Source: Rhodothermia bacterium
GTDB lineage: Bacteria; Bacteroidota; Rhodothermia; Rhodothermales; UBA2364
Assembly: GCA_017303715.1 (NCBI GenBank)
Contig: JAFLBZ010000013.1
Span: forward strand, 45,505 to 109,504
Length of the DNA stretch: 64,000 nucleotides
Reading direction: 5' to 3'
The translations under genes were made by a program, and so were the position numbers. Under the pieces are notes generated by a model that searched no databases, had not been told where the DNA came from, and saw only the letters and a program-made list of their open reading frames with translations. Each line of letters begins with the position of its first letter. The stretch's first letter is position 1. This document shows, one piece after another, positions 29,087 to 36,994 of the stretch.

Positions 29087-31375
29087 ATGCTGCAAAGCCT
29101 CATACAAGCCTACCGATTCGCTGCGGAGCGAGAAGCGTCCGATCAAGAATTTGAAGCCGAACTGGCGCGTCTGGTTCGGAGTGGGTTATTTATTGCTGGG
29201 ATTCTCGGACTATTTGGCATTGTAGCGAATATGATCGGCTGGATATCAGCAGGGCTTAAAGTGACCTTATGGTATAACGTAGAAAATCCTGTCCTTTATG
29301 TGGCATTGCCAGATAAATTGCTCATCATTCTTCTGTGCCTGCTTTCTATTTTTCTTTCCCGTGTGATGACGCGCCCGCAATCAGGGCGTTATCTGATGGC
29401 CACTATGGTTGTGGTTATTTGCTTTTTTAGCATGTTAGACGATTATATGCGTGGCGATTTGTCCAGTACTTCAGGATGGTTGGTTTTGTTTTTGGTTGTT
29501 GGAACAGGAGCGGTACCTTTTAGGCCCAAGCAGGTACTTGTGATTTGTGCCCTTGTCATGTTCTTATACTTTATTGTTTTACAAATTTACACCTTAGATG
29601 AGGTTGCAGCAACGAAAAGCCGGACTTTTGTTATAGCAGACATTACCTATTTAGCAATCGTAAGTGCAGTGTTTTTTGTAATTAACATCGTCTTACATGA
29701 GACAAGGTTTCAGCAGTTCCGTGCGCGCAAGGAAGCGGTAGAATTACGGGAGAAATCAGAAAAACAAGCACAAGAACTTATTCGTTTAGAACGCCAAAAA
29801 CGTCGTTTATTTGCCAATATTGGCCATGAATTTCAGACGCCACTTACGTTAATTTCTGGGCCAATACGAGATGCCCTTCTCGCAAATCCAGACATGCCAA
29901 AACAAGTTCGAGAAAACTTGGAACTGGCCGAAAGAAGCAGCAACGAAATTCTTCGCCTTGTTCGGGAAGTTATTGAGGTGGAAAAGTTGGATTCTGGAGA
30001 GCTTTCTTTTCTTCCGGAAGTCTTTGATTTAGTAGTTTTTATGGAAGAGGTTCTTTACTTTTTCCAGCCATTCGCAGCCCAAAAAGAGGTATTTCTATAT
30101 CTTGAGCGGCAATATTCTTCACTCCCCGTTTATGCCGATAAAGCCATGATGCGCAAGGTTGTTCAAAACTTAGTGTCTAATGCCATTAAGTTCTCCAATC
30201 CAACCGGACAAGTCAAGTTGGTCTTAGATCAAGTGGTGCAGCCAAATGATTTGGAAGCCATTATAGAAGTGCAAGACCAAGGCATTGGTATTCGGCCAGA
30301 AGACCTTGACGCTATTTTTACCCGCCACTATCAAGTGGAGCGCGATAAACATTTTGGTGGTTTTGGGATTGGGCTTTCCTTTGCTCAAGAATTGGTTCAA
30401 AAGCATGGTGGGCAGTTGAGCGTAGAAAGTACTTTGGGCAAAGGGAGTACTTTTCGGGTAGTATTCCCAATCCAAACAGATAAGATCATAACATTCACAC
30501 CAGATACAACGAAAGAGGAGTTACGTCAGTTTGAACAAACAGTAGAAAAGAATTTAGCGTCAGGTTCAAGTTGTAACGAAAATGCTTTGCACAAAACGAA
30601 TAAACGGCACAATACAACCATTCTTTTGGTGGATGACCAACCGAGTTTAAGGGCGTACTTACGTAGATTGTTAGAGGTAGAATCAAATATTGTGGATGCA
30701 GCAGATGGGCAAGAAGCACTCGATCAGCTTAAAACGCACAAAATTGATTTGGTCATTAGTGACATCAATATGCCAAAATTAGATGGCTTCGGCTTGTTAA
30801 AAGCAATACGTGAACATGTGGATTGGCAACGTATCCCCGTGATTCTACTCACCAATCGTACCGACAAAGAGGACATTGAAACAGGTTATGCGCTCTTGGC
30901 TGATGAGTACCTTGCGAAGCCCTTCAATGGCGAAATGTTACTCCGTCGGGTAGAAAATCTGATCCATATCCGGCGAATGTTATTTGCCTCGGAGACAGAA
31001 AAAGGGCACGAAAAATCCCCGCAAGATCGGTTTATGACGATAGAAGACCAAGAGTGGTTGGAGAAGCTAAAGGGACTTATTGCATCGGAAATGGGTTCTT
31101 CCTTGATGGGTGTGGAATGGCTTGCCAGCGAAATGGCGATGAGTTCAAGAAACCTCGGACGGCGCGTGAAACAACTGACGGGCCTAACGCCAAATGGCAT
31201 GGTGCGTATGATGCAAATGGAGCGTGCATCACATTTGTTAATCCATACCTCAAAAAGTGTGGTAGAAATCGCGGGCTTGGTGGGATATCAGGACGCCAAA
31301 CATTTTTCCTTGGTGTTCTCACAAGTTTTTACAATGCCCCCATCTGAATATAGACGTACTAAACGGCCTGCATGA
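29087..31375 (+). CDS. Hybrid histidine kinase with REC and AraC-type HTH domains
   Basis: 762 residues. Residues about 33-205 hold several transmembrane helices and no large periplasmic sensor. HisKA carries His247 in FANIGHEFQTPLTLI. HATPase motifs follow: N box VQNLVSNAIKFSNPTG, G1 VQDQGIGIRPED and G2 FGGFGIGLSFAQELV. The receiver domain has DD in TILLVDDQPS, the phosphoacceptor Asp559 in LVISDINMPKLDG, and Lys in YLAKPFNG. The C-terminal AraC HTH reads LGRRVKQLTGLTPNGMVRMM and VVEIAGLVGYQDAKHFSLVF. One-protein signalling of this kind is typical of Bacteroidota. No target gene cluster is evident next to it. Confidence 0.93.
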   Translation: MLQSLIQAYRFAAEREASDQEFEAELARLVRSGLFIAGILGLFGIVANMIGWISAGLKVTLWYNVENPVLYVALPDKLLIILLCLLSIFLSRVMTRPQSGRYLMATMVVVICFFSMLDDYMRGDLSSTSGWLVLFLVVGTGAVPFRPKQVLVICALVMFLYFIVLQIYTLDEVAATKSRTFVIADITYLAIVSAVFFVINIVLHETRFQQFRARKEAVELREKSEKQAQELIRLERQKRRLFANIGHEFQTPLTLISGPIRDALLANPDMPKQVRENLELAERSSNEILRLVREVIEVEKLDSGELSFLPEVFDLVVFMEEVLYFFQPFAAQKEVFLYLERQYSSLPVYADKAMMRKVVQNLVSNAIKFSNPTGQVKLVLDQVVQPNDLEAIIEVQDQGIGIRPEDLDAIFTRHYQVERDKHFGGFGIGLSFAQELVQKHGGQLSVESTLGKGSTFRVVFPIQTDKIITFTPDTTKEELRQFEQTVEKNLASGSSCNENALHKTNKRHNTTILLVDDQPSLRAYLRRLLEVESNIVDAADGQEALDQLKTHKIDLVISDINMPKLDGFGLLKAIREHVDWQRIPVILLTNRTDKEDIETGYALLADEYLAKPFNGEMLLRRVENLIHIRRMLFASETEKGHEKSPQDRFMTIEDQEWLEKLKGLIASEMGSSLMGVEWLASEMAMSSRNLGRRVKQLTGLTPNGMVRMMQMERASHLLIHTSKSVVEIAGLVGYQDAKHFSLVFSQVFTMPPSEYRRTKRPA

Positions 31376-31513
31376 GATATTGCTCTCTGAAATTAGCCCA
31401 CGCATCTTTTTCTATCTAAAGCCGATGTTTGCCAATTCACTTTCCGAGTTATTGGGTCAATCCGATTTGCCTAAATGCCGCCAAAACGAAGTGTCGGTGG
31501 AGGAGGAGTAATC

Positions 31514-31747
31514 TTACTCGTAAGAGGGCGTACTGTTTTCGCTTTTAGAACCATATTTCCTCCTTTCTATCAACATCCCAAGGGTAAAATAAACTAAACT
31601 GAGGAAAATAATGAAAATGATTGCCGCTTGTAAATTTCCGAAATGAACCAGAGAATGAGGTACACGCCATGTTAAACTTGGGTTTTGACGTGAAGCATAC
31701 CCAAATTTATCAAGAAGTCGTTGCTGTAAGAAGAGATGATGTCTGAC
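31514..31747 (-). pseudogene. Start-less open frame with a membrane segment
   Basis: In the 380-bp gap after the kinase gene one minus frame is open for 77 codons between a stop at 31748-31750 and the TAA at 31514. It reads protein-like: LLDKFGYASRQNPSLTWRVP, HSLVHFGNLQAAIIFIIFLS, LVYFTLGMLIERRKYGSKSE. One hydrophobic helix is clear, but no ATG, GTG or TTG precedes it. It may be the 3' end of a dead gene or chance. The rest of the gap shows nothing. Confidence 0.3.
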
Positions 31748-31755
31748 TTAAGAAC

Positions 31756-33057
31756 TTAACCCATGAGGGCAGCCCCGCCGTCTTGTACTTGCTTCAGTGC
31801 CTCGATCGCATCATTTAGGAGTGCGGTTGCATCAGCATGGCCATCGGTCAGCAAGACGGCTCCGATGGAGATGGCCTTTGTAGGGAAACGCATTTCGGTA
31901 GTGAGGGCGGCCTGAATATCCCCAATCCACTCTTCTGCTTGATAATTAGAGCCGTACAAAAAGATGCCTACCATCAGTTCGCCAAATCGCTCAATCCGAC
32001 CAATACTACGAATACATTTTTCGACGCCCTGCCAAAGTTCGCTTTCCCGTGCTACAATCACATCCGAGGTTAACTCGCGGCCTTCACCAATATGACTGTT
32101 GAGATAGATAAGCGCAAAAATCAATGGGCGGTTTTGGTTGCGAGCTTTGCGGATTTCATCGGAAATGATCTCTTTTCGGGGTCTTGTGGAGTGTCCCGTC
32201 CAGACGGTTGGACCAGTTTGCGGTGCAGTCGTTTTTTGGTGCTCTGTAATAACAGTAGCAATGGTTTGGGCAAATCCAGACAAGATACCCGGATGGTGTA
32301 CCGAATGTGTGCTTGTGGCGTCTGCGACCAAATACCCCCACAAACCACCGTTCTTAACAAAAATTGGCGCTGCAATTAGACCAATCAGTTCCACGCGATT
32401 GGCATAATAAAGAGGCGTTTCTCCAATTTCTGAAGCGGTCAATACCGAAAGTTCGGTTTTGCTTAGGGCTTTTAGAAATGGTGTTGAACGTGGGATCTGG
32501 ATATAAGGACGTATTTCCTTTTCTTCCGATAGGATGCCTTCTATGTAGGCATGGTGCTGGCCTAGACGAAGCAAAACAACGCTGTGCGCCATAGAGGCCA
32601 CTTTAACCGCTTCGAGGGTATGCTTAAAGACCTGTTGAATGTCCACGGGTGTTGGGTGTGTGGGATTGTTGGAAGTTGTTTTTGGTGTTGAACCCGCTTT
32701 TGGCTCGGAAGGGGTTTCCGTCTGTAAGGCGGGATGCGGTGTAGGTTTTATAAACTCGGACTTTGGGCGGAGATTAACAAACGCCACTTCTGTAACTTTC
32801 GGTTGGGATTGCTCCGGTACTTTTTTGGGGATTGGTATAGAAACTTCTTGTGAGGAGGAAGTCGGAGGTGGGTTTTGTGATGCTTTTTGTTTGGGGCGTA
32901 CATTTTCGATACCGACATCCTTAAGCGCTTCACGTTTAAATTCAGTCTTAAACCGCTGGTCATCGGCGGCTTGGGTATCCCGACGACGAATAAAACTCAA
33001 GAGGAGAAGACCCGCCATGAGAACAACCAAGATCAGTAGGATGATCGAAAAGGCCAT
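31756..33057 (-). CDS. Membrane-anchored GAF protein with degenerate GGDEF domain
   Basis: 433 residues. A single N-terminal transmembrane helix (FSIILLILVVLMAGLLLLSF) is followed by a long Pro/Lys/Ser-rich linker to about 140. A GAF-like domain spans about 145-275 (VASMAHSVVLLRLGQHHAYI, RVELIGLIAAPIFVKNGG). The last 140 residues resemble a diguanylate-cyclase fold (LIFALIYLNSHIGEGRELTS, KAISIGAVLLTDGHADATAL), but the GGDEF signature is replaced by RIERFGELMVG, so cyclase activity is unlikely. It may be a nucleotide or small-molecule sensor. It is convergent with the hybrid kinase and ends 380 bp from it. Confidence 0.68.
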   Translation of the reverse strand: MAFSIILLILVVLMAGLLLLSFIRRRDTQAADDQRFKTEFKREALKDVGIENVRPKQKASQNPPPTSSSQEVSIPIPKKVPEQSQPKVTEVAFVNLRPKSEFIKPTPHPALQTETPSEPKAGSTPKTTSNNPTHPTPVDIQQVFKHTLEAVKVASMAHSVVLLRLGQHHAYIEGILSEEKEIRPYIQIPRSTPFLKALSKTELSVLTASEIGETPLYYANRVELIGLIAAPIFVKNGGLWGYLVADATSTHSVHHPGILSGFAQTIATVITEHQKTTAPQTGPTVWTGHSTRPRKEIISDEIRKARNQNRPLIFALIYLNSHIGEGRELTSDVIVARESELWQGVEKCIRSIGRIERFGELMVGIFLYGSNYQAEEWIGDIQAALTTEMRFPTKAISIGAVLLTDGHADATALLNDAIEALKQVQDGGAALMG

Positions 33058-33385
33058 GAAAGTATCACAATATTGATGTGGACTGGGACAATCCGCAATC
33101 TAAAATAAAATTAAGGGACGGAAGGAACAGCATTGTTATAGACCAAGATAAATCTGTGGCTTGGGGAAAACAAATTGACCGATTCTGAAAACATTAGAAT
33201 TTTTTCTCCAGAGCAAACATGCTTCAGGGATTTGGTGGTGGCAATTAGTGAGTGATAATTCGTAATCCTAAATATAAATATTTTTAAGTTTTGAAATTCA
33301 CCCTATTTACCGAAAAAAGTAATGGAATGTATCATTGGGTGTATGTGTTTGGCATTTGGGGTTAGGGCTATTTTGTTTGAGGCCA

Positions 33386-33865
33386 GAGCTACGCTCCTCT
33401 TACTTTAATTGAATGTACCTAAATCTACAAAGATTTTAGAGTTACGCTCCTCTTTGCTTTTGTGTGTACAAAAATTGCTCCCTGTAAAAAATAGGGGCGT
33501 TAGCCCCGCCATCTTCATAGAATATGGTATTGAAAGGGCAAAAACAGGGGCGTTAGCCCCGCCATCTTGATAGAATAAGGTATTGCAAGCGCAAAAAAGG
33601 GGCGTTAGCCCTGCCATCTTCGTAGAAAACGTATTACAAGCACAAAAACAGGGGCGTCAGCCCTGCCATCTTCATAGAATAAGGTATTGAAAGGGCAAAA
33701 AGCAGGGGCGTCAGCCCTGCCATCTTCATAGAAAAGATATTGCAAGGGCAAAAACAGGGGCGTTAGCCCCGCCATCTTGATAGAATAAGGTATTGAAAGC
33801 GCAAAAACAGGGGCGTCAGCCCTGCCATCTTCGTAGAAAAAAGCATTGTAATAGCGAAAACTGGA
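33386..33865. repeat. Array of about nine 52-56-bp hairpin repeats with an orientation switch
   Basis: Seven units carry GGGGCG-TTA/TCA-GCCCC/GCCCT followed by CCATCTTCATAGAA; GGGGCG begins at 33495, 33548, 33600, 33652, 33706, 33758 and 33811, a step of 52-54 bp. Two preceding units at 33386 and 33439 carry GAGCTACGCTC/GAGTTACGCTC with CTACAAAGATTTTAGAG before it. That is the same unit read on the other strand. Whole units are conserved with no unique spacers, so this is not CRISPR. Short minus-strand frames across it are artefacts of the repeat. Confidence 0.9.
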
Positions 33866-34072
33866 GCGAGCAAGGATAGCTTTAGCTTCTGGAAACGGGA
33901 GCTACGTTATCGGCTTGTTCAAACCCACCCCAACAACCCGACCCGCTACTTGTACGTTTTGAAATGCACCCTGCAACAAAAGATTATTGCTGTCTATAAC
34001 CATAACCCAAGCCCAGACCATTAAAATCCCCTATCTAAGCCTGAAGGATTGTAGAATATAACCAGCCTTGTT

Positions 34073-34373
34073 ATTGCGGCAATATCCAATAATCCCCTAT
34101 AACCCGAAACTTAGGGTGGCTTAACGGGCTTGAAAGAAGTAGCACCTAAAAAAACATTGGTGAAGTGGTGGTAAATCCTTATATTAAGGTGCATTCATGG
34201 TGTCCTTTCCTCTATTTACCTGCAAAAAAGACAAGGGCAATCCTTAATGTAATAGGAAGACTATCAAGTGCTTGGCTCTTACACCCTCTTCCAGAAAGGC
34301 TGTCTTCAAGCTTCACAAACGCTCGGTGAATGCGGATATTGCCGCAATATTGCGGCAATACGGATGTTAGCTG
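34073..34373. other. Palindromes and GTTAGCT core before the AT-rich cassette region (possible degenerate attC)
   Basis: ATTGCGGCAATATCC at 34073-34087 has an exact inverted copy at 34334-34348. The latter runs into a perfect 22-bp palindrome, ATTGCCGCAATATTGCGGCAAT, at 34338-34359. GTTAGCTG at 34366-34373 then matches the R' end of the attC-like site at 43461-43600. Everything from 33866 to 34466 is otherwise without a gene. This may be the left recombination boundary of the cassette block. The spacing between arms (about 270 bp) is long for an attC site. Confidence 0.45.
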
Positions 34374-34466
34374 AAAGGCTATGGGACAGTGCCAGCATCA
34401 ACCGACAGTGCTAATTTTAACCATTTGACAGACTTAAATAATTTCTAAAACAACTGAAAAAACCGT

Positions 34467-34973
34467 ATGATTTACATAGAACCAACAAAAAGTAAATTAG
34501 GTATTAGAATTAATACGTTAGAAATCTACACTAATGCAAAAGGTGTATTGCAAGTTGCATTTAGATACAACCCAACGGACTTAAACAAAATGGAAAATGG
34601 TTTGCAAGTCCAGTATGAAAACATTTTAGAAAATCAATTTAGAGGAAACCATTACCACTATCCTGATTTTGCAGGAGAAGAATTCTTTTTAATAAAAGGT
34701 TATGCTTTGCTTATAACTTGTGACTTGGAATCGCAAATTTTTGAACTCTATTTATTAAAAGAACGAGTTTCATATTTCATTCCTGCACTTGTTGCACATA
34801 AGGTTATCAATATTGGAAATAGGTTTGACAGTAAGGAAGAAGTAGAGTTTATAATTTCCAAGCATTACAACCATTCCATAAAGAGTTTACAAACTCCATT
34901 TGAAATACACCATAATGATTTGGAATCTGCAATTGATGAATTTGTAAACAAATTGAAGAATGAGAAACTATAA
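34467..34973 (+). CDS. Cupin-like protein (sugar-epimerase/FdtA-type)
   Basis: 168 residues. A double-stranded beta-helix is suggested by RGNHYHYPDFAGEEFFLIKG (about 52-71), with HxHx4-5 then E, followed by YALLITCDLESQIFELYLL and VSYFIPALVAHKVINIGN. This pattern is that of small cupins acting on nucleotide-activated sugars (FdtA/WxcM-like 3,4-ketoisomerases, RmlC relatives) and of capsule-related cupins. It is the first gene of block 1 and overlaps the next by 14 bp. Its base composition is much more AT-rich than the genes before 33 kb. The substrate is unknown. Confidence 0.62.
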   Translation: MIYIEPTKSKLGIRINTLEIYTNAKGVLQVAFRYNPTDLNKMENGLQVQYENILENQFRGNHYHYPDFAGEEFFLIKGYALLITCDLESQIFELYLLKERVSYFIPALVAHKVINIGNRFDSKEEVEFIISKHYNHSIKSLQTPFEIHHNDLESAIDEFVNKLKNEKL

Positions 34974-36033
34974 TCCAAATAGTGCGAACACCCTTTTGGT
35001 AGAAACTCTCGAAGAAGAAGAATTCAGAGTATTGAGAGACGTGTGTTTATCAAATACACAATCAATAACCGCAACAGATGCGGTTATCGGTGATGATGAA
35101 TTTAGTTTAAAAATTAGGCTAATCACCAATTTCAAACACTTGGACCTGTTTTGGAAATTGAATTTCAAGGAAAGTGAACAGAATTCAACAGCAATAGACG
35201 GTGAGATTATATTTTTAGAAATTGACAATACAAATGAAGTCATAAAAAAATACGACTTCCAAAAATTCAGGTTTTATAATAAAAAATTTAACTCTATCAT
35301 TTCACTTAACAACGATTTTTTCGGAAACGTAAAAATATCTTACAGAGCAATAGCTGCTAACGCAGCTATTGCCAATAATGTATTGACTTTGCATAGTGGT
35401 TGTTTAAATATTCAAGGGAAATACGTTGCTTTAACGGGTGATTCGGGTGCAGGGAAATCAACTATTTTTAATCTACTTGATTCAACTTTCGATGGGACTT
35501 TGATTTGGGAAGACTTTGGATTTATAAATGTAGAAAATGCACACTTGATTAATCCTAACGAAATTTTCAATCAAATAAAATATAGAACATTGGAAACTAT
35601 GTTGCCATTGTTTAAAGACCTTGAAAACATAAATACAGAATTTTTTGATGTTGATAATGCTTTCTATTCAGAAAGAAGACTGATGATAAATTTTTCTGAT
35701 GTTAGAAAAACTATACAAAATTCAAACGTGCTTCGGCCAAAGGTTTTAGATGCACTCGTTATAATCACGAATAATTTAGAACTCCCATTTAGTATTACAA
35801 AAGTATCAGCAGCTAAAGCACTTAAAATATTTTCTAAGCCAATTTTCAGTAAGGCACATCAAGAGCAAATAAAGTATGCGAATGGTTCACTTGTATTAGA
35901 TGATAAACTAAGCCAACTTCACAACGAGAAATTTTTAGAGCTTTTCAATACAATCAAGCATCTTATTATTTTAAACAATAACTACACCCCAATAAATCCA
36001 AATACAATACTTGACTTGATAAATGAAAATTAA
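34960..36033 (+). CDS. HPr-kinase-like P-loop protein
   Basis: 357 residues. A 150-residue N-terminal domain of unknown fold is followed by a Walker A motif GDSGAGKST at 160-168, preceded by LNIQGKYVALT. This is the HPrK/PEPCK-like P-loop pattern, where the kinase phosphorylates serine on a carrier protein. Downstream, TLIWEDFGFINV may supply the Walker-B-like acidic pair. HPr itself is not encoded nearby. HPrK-related kinases recur in RiPP clusters with PqqD and radical SAM proteins; here the partner radical SAM gene starts inside its 3' end (11-bp overlap). The role as protein or peptide kinase is inference. Confidence 0.7.
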   Translation: MRNYNPNSANTLLVETLEEEEFRVLRDVCLSNTQSITATDAVIGDDEFSLKIRLITNFKHLDLFWKLNFKESEQNSTAIDGEIIFLEIDNTNEVIKKYDFQKFRFYNKKFNSIISLNNDFFGNVKISYRAIAANAAIANNVLTLHSGCLNIQGKYVALTGDSGAGKSTIFNLLDSTFDGTLIWEDFGFINVENAHLINPNEIFNQIKYRTLETMLPLFKDLENINTEFFDVDNAFYSERRLMINFSDVRKTIQNSNVLRPKVLDALVIITNNLELPFSITKVSAAKALKIFSKPIFSKAHQEQIKYANGSLVLDDKLSQLHNEKFLELFNTIKHLIILNNNYTPINPNTILDLINEN

Positions 36034-36994
36034 CGAAATAAGACATATTGCTAATTCAGAACCATTTTATGAAATACATTGGTTGATTACAAGAAGATGT
36101 TCTTTTTCGTGTTCCTATTGCCCACCTCACAGACATAATCCCAAATCTTTTCAAGCTGATAAAGAATCATTGATACGGGCAGTTGGGAAATTAGAAACAC
36201 TTGTTTCAAATAACAAAATTCGCCTTAACCTAACAGGAGGTGAACCAACAATTCACCCCAATTTTAAAGACTTCATAGATACTGCATTGAACACAAACAA
36301 AGTAAAGGCAGTTCGTATAGTTACAAATTTAGCAAGCAATGAAAAAATATACAAATACTTAGCTGACAGTTCAAAAACACAAACAAAAAAAATCTATTTG
36401 GTTGCATCATTTCATTGGGAAAGTGCATCACCTGAAAGGTTTTTAAATAACGTAAGAATATTAGCAGATTCCAATGTTGAACTTCAAGTAAAAATTATGC
36501 TTGACATCAATGGTGAGGAAAAAATATCAAATGTTATAGATGGACTAAAAGAGATTAATCGGAATTATAAAAATATTGCAGTCGCAGTTCAACGGATTCG
36601 GAATACTGATAATATAGAAATTGATACAACTGAATTTGATGAAAACCATTTTGAGCAAGTCCAAAGTTGGGGAGATTTAAGAGAACTAACCTATTCAACA
36701 GAACAAGGAGCATCACTTACTCAAAGCAACAGCAATATAGACTTACTAATAAAAAATAAGCTAAACACATTTTATAAATGGAAATGCTTCACTGGCGAAA
36801 ACACACTCTTTATAGACAATGACGGTAGTGTATTTTCCGCACTTTGTAAACCAGACGTTGGCAGTATTGGAAATATTTTTGATGATAACATTATTGAAAT
36901 CCCCCAATTTGTTAGTTGTCCTCACAAACAATGTGAGTGTGGTTCGACAGTAAGAATTCCCAAAATTAAAACTAATGAAAATCTGTATTGTTAA
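36023..36994 (+). CDS. Radical SAM protein with C-terminal cysteine cluster
   Basis: 323 residues. The [4Fe-4S]-SAM motif is CSFSCSYC with Cys26, Cys30 and Cys33; LNLTGGEPTIHPNFKDF (69-85) is the SAM-binding GGEP. The C-terminal 75 residues carry further cysteines (KWKCFTGENTLFIDNDGSVF, ALCKPDVG, FVSCPHKQCECGS), consistent with a SPASM/twitch-like auxiliary cluster that is common in peptide-modifying enzymes. It overlaps its neighbours on both sides (11 and 20 bp), so all four genes of block 1 are translationally coupled. The substrate is unknown; peptide or sugar modification is possible. Confidence 0.85.
   Translation: MKINEIRHIANSEPFYEIHWLITRRCSFSCSYCPPHRHNPKSFQADKESLIRAVGKLETLVSNNKIRLNLTGGEPTIHPNFKDFIDTALNTNKVKAVRIVTNLASNEKIYKYLADSSKTQTKKIYLVASFHWESASPERFLNNVRILADSNVELQVKIMLDINGEEKISNVIDGLKEINRNYKNIAVAVQRIRNTDNIEIDTTEFDENHFEQVQSWGDLRELTYSTEQGASLTQSNSNIDLLIKNKLNTFYKWKCFTGENTLFIDNDGSVFSALCKPDVGSIGNIFDDNIIEIPQFVSCPHKQCECGSTVRIPKIKTNENLYC

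Noticed and set aside
33405..33617. 70-codon minus frame (MAGLTPLFCACNTLF...)
   Set aside because: It is the hairpin repeat read in one frame, with the same peptide word repeated each unit.
33386..33865. CRISPR array
   Set aside because: The whole unit is conserved with no distinct spacers, units invert part-way, and no cas gene is in the window.
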